A stretch of 64,000 bases of DNA from Plantago ovata (taxonomy: Eukaryota > Streptophyta > Magnoliopsida > Lamiales > Plantaginaceae), in assembly GCA_028274465.1 (NCBI GenBank), contig CM051455.1, positions 93,752,365 through 93,816,364 on the forward strand. The letters are read 5' to 3'. Below, one piece after another: positions 44,516 to 55,499 of the stretch. The translations under genes and the position numbers were made by a program. Each line of letters begins with the position of its first letter. Position 1 is the first letter of the stretch. Below the pieces are notes generated by a model. That model was not told where the DNA came from. It worked only from the letters and a program-made list of their open reading frames with translations, and made no database searches.

Positions 44516-46050
44516 TCCTTCCACTTTTCTACTCTCAGCCGACCGAGGCCAAACTCTTCGGTAACATCTAGTATCACTTCTTATTACTCATTCTCTTTTG
44601 CTAGGGGGCTAGCTTAAGAATCGTAAGGGGGATGGGATGTGAACCATGATGTTAAGTTTTGTTTGGTTTTGTGTCGATTAGTATCTTGATTCTTTGTTTG
44701 CATTTGCACGTTTACTGCTTTCTTAGATTTTTTAGGTTGCATTCATCCTAGGATAGTCTTGCATGTTTTATATGGAGTTTATTGCCGAATTTTTGAAATT
44801 TTTTATTTGGTAGATCAACTAGCTATGCCATTAATCGTATGCTTCATCTCTATGAATTTGTTTGAGGTTTTTCTCGCTTGGCTTGTCACATTTATGTATT
44901 GCACTTAGTTGAGCTACGTAGTCTCGACATCACTTAGTGATGTTTTCTCTACTGCGGTTCACGAAGGCCTTTATAATAGGATGATGCATGTTAGGGTCTT
45001 ATGGTTGTTTTCCCGAGTAATTATGTACCTTAGAGGCAACAAGTCTTCACAATGCTTTGAGATTGATAAATGCCTAGGAAGGAGGTAGTGTGAGGTTGTG
45101 TGATCCTTTGTTTATAACCTATTCTTCCGAATAGGTTTGGGGAGGGGGTTACACCATCATAGACTTGTTTCTATTTTTCATTTTTCGTATCGTGAGTTTA
45201 TTTTTCCTTTTTGTAAATTTTGTACTCCAACCTATTCTTTCTAATAGGTTTGGGGAAGTCGTGTGAGTCATTTTGTTTCTCTTTTTGTTATGCTACTGCA
45301 GGCTAAAAAAAAATCGAAAACAAAGAAAGAAAAATTCCAGAAAAAAAGAGAGAAAAAGAAAAAAAAAAGTATATGAAAAGTAAAAAAAAGAAAAAAAAAA
45401 AAAGAAGACCCCAAAAAAGCAAAGAAGGGTCCAAAAAATAAAGTCAAATAGTAGTTTAGCAAAATTTGAGTCTTTTCCATTTTTCGTATTGTTCGTAATC
45501 GTGTTTTTCTATTTTTTATCTTTTTTGTCTTAAGTGTCATCTGTTCTAGACCACCCTCGTCCTGCCATTCCAGAAGTGGTGAATAGCTTAAGACTTTACT
45601 TGAGAGATGGGTAGAATAGGGGAGAGTTATCTTTTATAGGGAACCCTCCTTCGTTTGATGAGAGCCAGTACTGGTTCGACTTCTTTTGAGGAAAAGTCTT
45701 AACATGGTGGAACAGCAGTAAGTCCTCAGTTTCATAGGCACGGGGCAACCATTCGTATCTTAGCATGCATCATTACGTCGTCACTGACTAGGTCCAGGTA
45801 GAGAATGTTACGAGAGACTATCTTGTCTTGACATAAGTGCTTATATGGATGTGTATCAGTCAATCGAGGTATTCTTCACCCTATATTCATGCTTTGATTC
45901 ATATGGTTTTTGTTCACATGTTATTTGATAGATTCAGTAATTTAGTTCATTTTATTTGGCGTGAAACTCCATTTTTGTGTCTTGCATGTTTTTTGTGTTA
46001 GAGTCTAGCTTAGTTGCTTGAGGACAAGCAAATGTTCGTTTTGGGGAGTT
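44516..46050 (+). other. 3' noncoding region of A3 unit 1
   Basis: No gene. Twin hairpins lie at 45118-45135 and 45231-45248 (the second with one mismatch), a purine tract at about 45305-45405, the GACCC/GGGTC hairpin next to it, and the polypurine tract TTTTGGGGAG at 46039-46048. Confidence 0.8.
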
Positions 46051-47303
46051 TGATGAATGTGTATCTTACACTTTCATTCGAGTCTTTTTCACCTAATTTA
46101 GTTATCCTCTATGATAATTTAGCTATATTTGTACATTTTATTAGAATAGTGTCACGTTTCCCTTTAGATTTTATTTTACAGGTTTTGGTTGAAATTCGGA
46201 GATTTACGGGCAATTATATTGAAGTCTACAAGGAATTGGTGTTCCAGAAGCCTATTTTGAGTATCTGAAGGTTTTCGGATAGGATTTGGTGTCTAGGGGT
46301 CGAATCTGGAGGTTAGAAGGCCATTAGAAGTCTGAAACCGAGTCCGAAAAGGTGAAGAAATCCAAATCCATGTCGAAAATGCGGAAATTCCGCGTTTATA
46401 CTGTGGGGCGAACCGCCCCAGAAGAAATTCGGGCCTATATATAGTTGCGAGTTTTCTCTCCGAAAATCAGATCTTTCCAAGCCTACTTTCTCACCTCTCT
46501 CTATAGTTTTAGGTAGGAACTTCCCAGGGCCTGTCCTGGGAGTTCCATAACTTAGGGGATACTTTTTCATAGCAGATTGGAGCGTGTAGGATCGCAATCA
46601 TCCGGAGATTGACAACCTTCGGTAACTTTGTATCTTACAGTTTTTATCTACTTATTTTATTCTTCTTTCAATATGTTTTCTTCTATGATTGCTATTGATT
46701 GCATGCCTATTATGAGTAGCTAAACTTATCGTTGGTGGTAGTATGTGAATTATTAGCGAGGGAAGATAATCATGCTAATGGCTATATCGCGCATTATACT
46801 CCGTGTCATTGCTTTATTTCGTTGATCAGTTGCAACCAAAATTCTCGTATGTTGTATTGATTATTATGCACACATGGACACTTGTCAACCAATTAGACCA
46901 ATTATCTTCGTAGTGTTGAATAATTACGGAACACATTAGGACGTTAGTTGTTGATGAGTCAGACCCATATTTTATTCGTAGTGCTTAATACTTGCAACAG
47001 GACACAAGATTGATTCAAAGATCTCTATGCAAGACCGATGAATTTATGCATGATTATCGACCCATTATGTTAAGAAGGACCATACTATCACCATTCTCCA
47101 TTATCTACTTGAAAACCCCCTATTGCTTTCTATTTGCTGTTTTCTATTCTTAATTAGATTTGATAAAGCTAGTATAGTCTTGAGAGAACGACACTCGAGC
47201 CATTCTACTACTACACTACGGTTTTCGTTGTAGTTGTGGATTGCCTTTGGCTAATAAACAAATTTATTTGCTGAATTAGAATCTGGCAAATTCCGGTTCA
47301 TCA
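46051..47303 (+). repeat. LTR b of A3, shared by both units
   Basis: It is 1253 bp, with TATA at 46436-46444. It follows a polypurine tract and precedes a perfect primer site, and so serves as 3' LTR of unit 1 and 5' LTR of unit 2. Confidence 0.92.
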
Positions 47304-47306
47304 AAT

Positions 47307-47324
47307 TGGCGCCGTTGCCGGGGA
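47307..47324 (+). promoter_or_regulatory. Primer binding site of A3 unit 2, tRNA-Asp
   Basis: TGGCGCCGTTGCCGGGGA is a perfect complement to the 3' end of plant tRNA-Asp(GUC). Confidence 0.9.
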
Positions 47325-47466
47325 ATATACTCCTTTTTTCTATTTAATTTGTTTATATTTACAGCTTTAGATTCCTAATTCTTTTAGTTTTAGTTTTCCT
47401 TTTTAATCTCTCTCTGCTTTCCTAGTTGATTTCTAATCACCTTTCCTAGTCTGTTTCAGATTGTGT

Positions 47467-49566
47467 ATGCCGAGTACACGTTTTGCAGGAACACCGCTTG
47501 CTGATTCAATTGCTGAGATCGATAGAGTCTACCACCAAAGAAGGCGACTCCTTTTCAAGGAAATCGACGGAATGGCAGAAGCTAGACCACTGAAGGCATG
47601 GGTTCAACCCACCAAGGATCGTATGAGGGGACCGGCGATTGTTCTTTCGCCTGCAACCCGAGATCTGGAGATCAAGAACCACGCATTCCAACAACTTCCG
47701 AGGTTCTATGGCTTATCAAGGGAAGATGTGATGGGGTATTTGAACGATATCGATGATTTCGTCAACCAACTCCCACGACCCGGAGCTGACATAACAACAG
47801 ATAAGTTGAGGATGAAGGTTTTTGCTATGGGACTTGGCGACAGAGCCAAGTCAAGGCTGAGTTCTCTACCAGCCGGCTCGCTGGTCACTTGGGAAAAGGT
47901 TTTTTCAGCTTTCATGGAGAAATACTTCCCACACACTCTGACTACCGCGCTTAAGGCGCAAATCACTGGATTCAAGCAGGACTATGATGAGACCATCTAC
48001 ACCGCATTCGAGAGGTTCCAAGATCTCACGAACAAGTGCCCTCACCATGGTTTTGAAATTTCCGACTTAGTCCAACACTTCTACAATGGACTAACCTTCG
48101 AGAACCAACAAGTGGTGGATTTCCAATGCCGAGGCAATATTTGGGAGGAAACCGCAGAAGTCGTCTGGGAAGTTTTCGAAAGGCTTGCTAAAGGTTCGCA
48201 GTTCAAGGACCCAAGATCAATGGTTAGAAGACGTGGACCTGAAGCTCCACCGACTCAAGAAGCCCCTATGTACAGGGGGAATGGGGATCAATTCGAGTGC
48301 TTTACCAAAGAATTGAAGCAAGTCCTCAAGAGCGCCACCGGAACAACTGTTTCGAACGAAGTATGCCGAATATGCAAGAACTATGGGCATGGGGCTCATA
48401 TGTGTAGATCGGAGCTGGCATACGATGATGGCAACTGGGCTCGAGGAGGCGAAGAAGAAGCCTTTGCTACGGAGTTTGGCACTCAAGAAGTTAGCTACGG
48501 ACAAGACGGTAGGAATCCTCGAGGTGGATTTTGGAGAAGAGGATACCGTAACAATCAAGGATATGCACCGGCTAACCAAACTTATGGACCTAACCAAGAC
48601 CGTAGTAGGCTTAACTATGGTAATGATCACTGCGAAAACCCCGCTCCGAAAGAGCCACCGAAGTCGAAGTCGGCTCTACTGATGGAGAACTTGCAGAAGA
48701 TGGTTGATCACACACAAAGTTTTCTCAAACGCTATGAGGAAGATTCGGAGAAGACTAGGGCAAGGCTTGATAAGTTGGAAGAAAGCACTAGGCTTGCCCA
48801 TCAAAAGATGCAAGAGTTGATCGACCGAGGGGCAAGTAGGGAACAAGGCAAACTGCCTAGCAACACTGAGAAGTCATTGTCCATTAACTTAGTAGGTGAT
48901 CTACCTGTTAAAATCACCATCAAGAAGGTTCCTAAGTGCGATAGTTGCAAGAGGGAACTGCCCCCCCACACCGAAGAAGAAGAAAAGGACCTTGGTACTA
49001 ACAAGAGTGAAGAGGAGCAAGAGGATCCCGAGCCACTCCCTCAAAGTTTCGATATTAAGGTCGGGATTGGGGAGCTTGAACATGTCCGAGCAACACTAGA
49101 CACTGGATCCTACTCAAATGTGCTCCCTTTGAACGTTTTCGAGAAGAGTAACCTTGGAGAACTAACTGTGCATAAGGCTATTGTGCAACTGGCAGATGGA
49201 TCCCTTGTGAAGCCCGAAGGCGTTGTGAAGAATGTATTAGTCAAAATTGGTGAAGCCTCTGTCCACACCGATTTTGTAATTATGCCAGCATCAGCACCAG
49301 GGACGGGGGATGTCATACTCTTAGGACGAACATTCTTGACTAAAATACGCTCAGTGATGGACATCTACCAAAAGACTTGCACTATCGAAGTGGATGGCAA
49401 GCAACATGTGTTGCAAGCCATATCTGACCCACCTGATCCACCCGATACTTCTAACACTATTGATTACAGTGGTCTTAACGTTTATGTTCACTCTTATTCA
49501 CAGGATCAAAGCACGGGAAGGAGAATCATGAAGGGGAAATCTAGTACCCTCAGAAGGAAAAGATAG
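47467..49566 (+). CDS. gag-pro: Gag-protease polyprotein, intact (family A)
   Basis: This is the best copy of the family A polyprotein, with 699 residues and no break. Gag (about residues 60-230) assembles particles: LEIKNHAFQQLPRFYG, FMEKYFPHTLTTALK, LVQHFYNGL. The zinc knuckle CRICKNYGHGAHMC is at 300-313. A Gly/Arg/Asn-rich basic stretch follows, then a coiled coil at about 405-455 and an acidic linker. The aspartic protease has Asp545 in DTGSYSNVLP and ILLGRTFL near 617. The tail is basic (KGKSSTLRRKR). There is no reverse transcriptase; the stop is followed by the hairpin at 49610. I chose ATG 47467 because all copies start MPxTR there. Confidence 0.93.
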   Translation: MPSTRFAGTPLADSIAEIDRVYHQRRRLLFKEIDGMAEARPLKAWVQPTKDRMRGPAIVLSPATRDLEIKNHAFQQLPRFYGLSREDVMGYLNDIDDFVNQLPRPGADITTDKLRMKVFAMGLGDRAKSRLSSLPAGSLVTWEKVFSAFMEKYFPHTLTTALKAQITGFKQDYDETIYTAFERFQDLTNKCPHHGFEISDLVQHFYNGLTFENQQVVDFQCRGNIWEETAEVVWEVFERLAKGSQFKDPRSMVRRRGPEAPPTQEAPMYRGNGDQFECFTKELKQVLKSATGTTVSNEVCRICKNYGHGAHMCRSELAYDDGNWARGGEEEAFATEFGTQEVSYGQDGRNPRGGFWRRGYRNNQGYAPANQTYGPNQDRSRLNYGNDHCENPAPKEPPKSKSALLMENLQKMVDHTQSFLKRYEEDSEKTRARLDKLEESTRLAHQKMQELIDRGASREQGKLPSNTEKSLSINLVGDLPVKITIKKVPKCDSCKRELPPHTEEEEKDLGTNKSEEEQEDPEPLPQSFDIKVGIGELEHVRATLDTGSYSNVLPLNVFEKSNLGELTVHKAIVQLADGSLVKPEGVVKNVLVKIGEASVHTDFVIMPASAPGTGDVILLGRTFLTKIRSVMDIYQKTCTIEVDGKQHVLQAISDPPDPPDTSNTIDYSGLNVYVHSYSQDQSTGRRIMKGKSSTLRRKR

Positions 49567-49609
49567 GCGAAGACAGGGGTCGAGTCAGAGACCTTAAACA
49601 ATGGCGCTA

Positions 49610-49627
49610 TCCGGGAGGCAACCCGGG
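49610..49627 (+). ncRNA. Conserved hairpin after gag-protease (A3 unit 2)
   Basis: TCCGGG, loop AGGCAA, CCCGGG; 43 bases past the gag-protease stop and after TTAAACAATGGCGCT. Confidence 0.6.
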
Positions 49628-49854
49628 GTTTTTATCGCTTTCTTTACCGCTTTATTGCATGCATTCTTACTTGAACAATTTGCTTTTCATATGTGAATTT
49701 GTTCGGTTCTGTGTCGTTTGTGCTTATGTTGTGTTCGAGTGCGACTTTTCGAGTGATTTTTTGAGGAAAATGATTTTTTGGGGACTAAATTTTTTTTCGG
49801 GGACTTAAATCGCATTTTTATTTTTCAAAAAACGTTCGTCTCCCACCTAAAAGT

Positions 49855-49980
49855 GGGGGGCGAATCGCCACACGTATGGGGCGAATCGCCCCACGACCAG
49901 AGAGCGCGCGCGCGCTCTAGGCGTGGGGGCGGCGGGGCGGTCCGCCCCAGGTGTGGGGCAAACCGCCCCACACCTCCAGA
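49855..49980 (+). repeat. Palindrome array upstream of ORF2 (A3 unit 2)
   Basis: Five units as in A1, some with single changes that spoil the symmetry (GGGCGAATCGCCACAC, AGAGAGCGCGCGCGCGCTCT). A GGGGGCGGCGGGGCGGTCCGCCCC stretch replaces the third. Confidence 0.82.
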
Positions 49981-50743
49981 GACTAAAAATCGGGGGTTTC
50001 TCCCCCAAACCCCCATTTTTCTCCATTTTCATCCTTCAAACTCCAAAATTTCCTCCGTATTCAAAATATCTTCAAATGTTCATAACTTCTTCATCTCTCC
50101 ATCATTTTGCGTGTTCTTTAGCTTCATTCGAATCCCCTTACGTGCTCTATCTTTCTATCCGAATAAATTTCTTCCTAGCTCATTTAATTTCCGTATTTGA
50201 GGTATTATCACATGACCCCTAATTTTTACAATTTGGTGATTTTTTGATTTATGCTTCAATTAGACTTGTATGATGTATGGGTTGATGATTTATGTGTTTA
50301 GATTCATTTTTCATAGTCAATTACATGTTCAATTAGGCTTGGTTTGATGATTTGAGATTTTGCTAATTGGATGATATAAGTCTTGTTAGGAAATTATCTC
50401 TATTGCTGTCATTCCTTGTTTAAACATTTGTTTATTGATATGAAATTGATGAATGTATTGGTAGAATGCATGATGGTTGAAATTGAGGATTTATGCTAAA
50501 AATTGATTTTATGATATGGATTGAACCTTGTGATTCAAGGCATTTGTTGTTAGCAAGAGCATAATGTGATGTGTTATTGTAGTAGGTACATTGATATGTT
50601 ACGTAATGAATTAGCTAGACTAGGCTTTGGGATTTTGAGGAGTTGGATTTTTGAGAATTTTACTCGTTTGTTCGCTCGTTTATTTACATATGCATAGGTC
50701 CATTTTGCATCGTACAAGATACTAATTGCTTATTGTAGGAATC
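49981..50743 (+). other. Leader and likely intron before ORF2 (A3 unit 2)
   Basis: No gene. C/T-rich leader, then GAG|GTATTATC near 50199, a T-rich stretch, and TACTAAT with TTGTAG|G just before the ATG at 50744. Confidence 0.5.
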
Positions 50744-52033
50744 ATGGCACCAAGGACAAGGAGAGCCGGCTCTAGCAAAAAGGGGAAGGGAGTGGCATCA
50801 AGCTCCTAACCGTCTCACGATTTGTACGAGTTGTCTGCCGCTGCGATAGAGATGCGACAACGACTAGAGGAGGAGATGGACGACGGAGGAAGGTCTATCA
50901 TTCCCGACAGGAGGATTGACATTCCTGTGACTGCAGCAAATAGAGCGGGGTATAGACGCTGTCAAGTTTGGGGTCACAAAGAAATTGGGCATGGTACAGT
51001 TCAGACAGTTTCAAAGGCTACGACGAAAGCCTTCTCAGAGATTTCAACACTGGGTACACGGATCTCGACGAGAAAAATGGGGTATTAGTCCGAGGCCTGA
51101 TTATACCATGGAACCCAGAGTACATATCTTCCTTCATCCATTTCGGGAACTTGGAATTCACAGAGAGCGCCCACGCTTACTTGTATTCGAGGACCGCTAG
51201 GGGATAGGGAGAGACATTACCGATGTGATCTGCAACAGGGAGTACAGATATCCTGGAGTTGGGGCAGCACCTGGTCGGATCAGTTATAGCGACCTTAGCA
51301 TCGAAGCTAAGGTGATGATGAAATTTTGCATCTCCAACTTGATCCCGAGGAAGAATGACACATGGATTCAGCCTTACTACGCCGAGCTCCTCTACTGCCT
51401 CATAGACGGACATCAGGTCGACATAGGGCACATTATGTATGAGGAGTACGAGCGCCACTGGGAAAAGAAGAGGAAGCCTTTCATCTTCCCGAGCTTCATC
51501 ACAGCATACTGCAAGTATCATGGAGGAGGGTGATTTGCGAGGTCGCTGCCCTTTCACCCTCGACCATTGAGGTACAGCTCAACAGGTATCAGTTGAGGAA
51601 CCCCACAACAGCCGCTGCTGATGTAGGAGGGCAATTCCAGCCGAATGATTCCGATCATGAGGATGCTATGGAGGCCGATGTTGGCAAAGCCCCGATTCCA
51701 GATATTCCGTTTGTCCATCATGCACCGCATGCACCAGCTGGAGCACCACAGGGATCTGGAGGATTTGACTTCTCCGAATTTCGTACCTACCTCGACAGCC
51801 GTTTCGACAGGATTGATGCCAACAACGCGGCCATGCGACAGGACATCGACAGGCACATTGTCCAGCACAGCCGCGATTGGGAGATATTCGAGGAGCACCG
51901 CCGAGAGGATAGGCAGCACATGTGGGAGCAGCAACAGCTGATCCAGCAACAGCAGGAAGCTCTACGACAGTCCAATGAGCTCATGAATGACATGTGGAGT
52001 GACTTTTATGGGGACTACCATCCCGATGACTAG
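50744..52033 (+). pseudogene. ORF2 of A3 unit 2, several breaks
   Basis: Breaks: CAA to TAA near 50806 (after SSS), one-base losses near 50955 and 51200, and a short loss near 51520 in the HGVDDIEEGD part. The conserved core and the C-terminal coiled coil (FDFSEFRTYLDSRFDRIDAN to QQQLIQQQQEALRQSNEL) are otherwise there. It lies directly downstream of the one intact gag-protease in A3. Confidence 0.85.
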
Positions 52034-53566
52034 TCCTTCCACTTGTCCACTCTCAGCCGACCGAGGCCAAACTCTTCGGTAACATCTAGTATCACTTCTT
52101 ATTACTCATTCTCTTTTGCTAGGGGGCTAGCTTAAGAATCGTAAGGGGGATGGGATGTGAACCATGATGTTAAGTTTTGTTTGGTTTTGTGTCGATTAGT
52201 ATCTTGATTCTTTGTTTGCATTTGCACGTTTACTGCTTTCTTAGATTTTTTAGGTTGCATTCATCCTAGGATAGTCTTGCATGTTTTATATGGAGTTTAT
52301 TGCCGATTTTTTTTTTGAAATTTTTTATTGGGTAGATCAACTAGCTATGCCATTAATCGTATGCTTCATCTCTATGAATTTGTTTGAGGTTTTTCTCGCT
52401 TGGCTTGTCACATTTATGTATTGCACTTAGTTGAGCTAGGTAGTTTCGACATCACTTAGTGATGTTTTCTCTACTGCGGTTCACGAAGGCCTTTATAATA
52501 GGATGATGCATGTTAGGGTCTTATGGTTGTTTTCCCGAGTAATTATGTACCTAAGAGGCAACAAGTCTTCACCATGCTTTGAGATTGATAAATGCCTAGG
52601 AAGGAGGTAGTGTGAGGTTGTGTGATCCTTTGTTTATAACCTATTCTTCCGAATAGGTTTGGGGAGGGGGTTACACCATCATAGACTTGTTTCTGTTTTC
52701 AATCTTCGTATCGTGAGTTTATTTTTCCTTTTGGTAAATTTTGTACTCCAACCTATTCTTTCGAATAGGTTTGGGGAAGTTGTGTGAGTCATTTTGTTTC
52801 TCTTTTTGTTATGCTACTGCTGACTATAAAAAAATCGAAAAAAAAGAAAGAAAAATTCCAGAAAAAAAAAGAGAAAAAGAAAAAAAAAGTATCTGGAAAG
52901 TAAAAAAGAGAAAAAAAAAGAAGACCCCAAAAAAGCAAAGAAGGGTCCGAAAAATAAAGTCAAATAGCAGTTTAGCAAAATTTGAGTCTTTTCCATTTTT
53001 CGTATTGTTCGTAATCGTGTTTTTCTATTTTTTATCTTTTTTGTCTTAAGTGTCATCTGTTCTAGACCACCCCCGTCCTGCCATTCAGGAAGTGGTGAAT
53101 AGCTTAAGACTTTACTTGAGAGATGGGTAGAATAGGGGAGAGTTATCTTTTATAGGGAACCCTCCTTCGTTTGATGAGAGCCAGTACTGGTTCGACCTCT
53201 TTTGAGGAAAAGTCTTAACATGGTGGAACAGCAGTAAGTCCTCAGTTTCATAGGCACGGGGCAACCATTCGTATCTTAGCATGCATCATTACGTCGTCAC
53301 TGACTAGGTCCAGGTAGAGAATGTTACGAGAGACTATTTTGTCTTGACATAAGTGCTTATATGGATGTGTATAAGTCAATCGAGGTATTCTTCAACCTAT
53401 ATTCATGCTTTGATTCATATGGTTTTTGTTCACATGTTATTTGATAGATTCAGTAATTTAGTTCATTTTATTTGGCGTGAAACTCCATTTTTGTGTCTTG
53501 CATGTTTTTTATGTTAGAGTCTAGCTTAGTTGCTTGAGGACAAGCAAAGGTTCGGTTTGGGGAGTT
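52034..53566 (+). other. 3' noncoding region of A3 unit 2
   Basis: No gene. Twin hairpins at 52640-52657 and 52752-52769, both perfect, each followed by TTTGGGGA. Then the purine tract (about 52826-52920), the GACCC/GGGTC hairpin, the ACCAC/GTGGT hairpin (about 53065-53095) and the polypurine tract TTTGGGGAG at 53556-53564. Confidence 0.82.
52640..52769 (+). ncRNA. Twin hairpins with TTTGGGGA (A3 unit 2)
   Basis: CCTATTC, loop TTCC, GAATAGG at 52640-52657 and CCTATTC, loop TTTC, GAATAGG at 52752-52769. Each is followed directly by TTTGGGGA, the core of the polypurine tract. Confidence 0.6.
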
Positions 53567-54839
53567 TGATGAATGTGTATCTTACACTTTCATTCGAGTC
53601 TTTTTCACCTAATTTAGCTATCCTCTGTGATAATTTAGCTATATTTGTACGTTTTATTAGAATAGTGTCACGTTTCCCTTTAGATTTTATTTTACAGGTT
53701 TTGGTTGAAATTCGGAGATTTACGGGCAACTATATTGAAGTCTACAAGGAATTGGTGTTCCAGAAGCCTATTTGGAGTATCTGAAGGTTTCCGTATAGGA
53801 TTTGGAGTCTAGGGGTCGAATCTGGAGGTTAGAAGGCCATTAGAAGTCTGAAACCGAATCCGAAAAGGTGAAGAAATCCAAATCCGCGTCGAAAACACAG
53901 AAATTCCGCGTTTATACTGTGGGGCGAACCGCCCCAGCCAGAGGCGAACCGCCCCAGAAGAAATTCGGGCCTATATATAGTTGCGAGTTTTCTCTCCGAA
54001 AATCAGATCTTTCCAAGCCTACTTTCTCACCTCTCTCTATAGTTTTAGGTAGGAACTTCCCAGGGCCTGTCCTGGGAGTTCCATAGCTTAGGGGATACTT
54101 TTTCATAGCAGATTGGAGCGCGTAAGATCGCAATCATCCGGAGATTGACAACCTTCGGTAACTTTGTATCTTACAGTTTTTATCTACTTATTTTATTCTT
54201 CTTTCGATATGTTTTCATCTATGATTGCTATTGACTGCATGCCTATTATGAGTAGCTAAACTTATCGTTGGTGGTAGTATGTGAATTCTTAGCGAGGGAA
54301 GATAATCATGCTAATGGCTATATCGCGCATTATACTCCGTGTCATTGCTTTATTTCGTTGATCAGTTGCAACCAAAATTCTCGTATGTTGTATTGATTAT
54401 TATGCACACATGGACACTTGTCAACCAATCAGACCAATTATCTTCGTAGTGTTGAATAATTACGGAACACATTAGGACGTTAGTTGTTGATGAGTCAGAC
54501 CCATATTATCTTCGTAGTGCTTAATACTTGCAACAGGACACAAGATTGATTCAAAGATCTCTATGCAAGACCGAGGAATTTATGCATGATTATCGACCCA
54601 TTATGTTAAGAAGGACCATACTATCACCAATCTCCATTATCTGCTTGAAAACCCCCTATTGCTTTCTATTTGCTGTTTTATATTCTTAATTAGATTTGAT
54701 AAAGCTAGTATAGTCCTGAGAGAACGACACTCGAGTCATTCTACTACTACACTACGGTTTTCGTTGTAGTTGTGGATTGCCTTTGGCTAATAAACAAATT
54801 TATTTGCTGAATTAGAATCTGACAAATTCCGGTTCATCA
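53567..54839 (+). repeat. LTR c of A3
   Basis: It is 1273 bp, 20 longer than LTRs a and b because the GGCGAACCGCC palindromic unit is doubled at 53930-53957. TATA box at 53972-53980. It is followed by AACAT, the outer duplication. Confidence 0.92.
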
Positions 54840-54844
54840 AACAT

Positions 54845-55499
54845 TACAAGAATTGAAAATGAGACACAACACTTTGCTAAACTGCTTTTTGGCTTTTTTT
54901 TTTTTGGGCCCTTCTTTGCTTTTTGGGGTCTTTTCTTTTTTCTCTTTTTTTCTTTTCCGGTTTCTTTTTCTTTTTTCCTGGAATTTTTCTTTTTCTTTTT
55001 TTTCGATTTTTTTTAGCCAGCAGTAGCATAACGAAAAAGAAACAAAATGACTCACAAACGACTTCCCCAAACCTATTCGAAATAATACGTTGGAGTACAA
55101 AATTTACGAAAAAGGAAAAATAAACTCACAACACAGAATTGAAAAACGAAAAACAAGTCTAATGATGGTGTAACCCCCTCCCCAAACCTATTCGAAAGAA
55201 TAGGTTGCAAACAAAGGATCACACAACCTCACACTACCTCCTTCCTAGGCATTTAGCAATTTCAACGCATGGTGAAGACTTGTTGCCTCTTTGGTACATA
55301 ATTACTCGGGAAAACAACCATAAGACCCTAACATGCATCATCCTATTATAAAGGCCTTCGTGAACCGCAATAGAGAAAACATCACTAAGTGATGTCGAGA
55401 CTACCAAGCTTAACTAACTGCAATACATAAATGTGACAAGCCAAGCGAGAACAACCTCAAACAAATTCATAGAGATGAAGCATACGATTAATGGCATAG
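54845..55499 (-). other. G2 3' noncoding region, second part
   Basis: It continues 36995 and matches about 350-1005 of G1. The purine tract is at about 54890-55015 and the hairpins at about 55070 and 55185-55203 (minus strand). No gene. It ends at CATAG, where element B begins. Confidence 0.8.

Larger units (their letters stand above)
37001..54839 (+). mobile_element. Three-LTR pol-less element A3 (family A)
   Basis: The outer ends TGATGAATG and TTCATCA are flanked by AACAT at 36996-37000 and 54840-54844. Inside are three LTRs (37001-38253, 46051-47303, 53567-54839) and two internal domains, each with a primer site, gag-protease and ORF2. No such duplication is needed around the middle LTR, so this is one insertion that later gained a second unit by unequal recombination. 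The first internal domain is also rearranged at 38851 and 39964. Confidence 0.9.
35254..55499 (-). mobile_element. Athila-like element G2, 3' part only
   Basis: It consists of an LTR at 35254-36439, then a polypurine tract and 3' noncoding region at 36440-36995, continued at 54845-55499. Element A3 sits between the two, and element B starts at 55500. No coding part of G2 lies in the window. On the left it cuts the CACTA transposase after GGGAG (35249-35253); the matching duplication lies outside. Confidence 0.8.
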
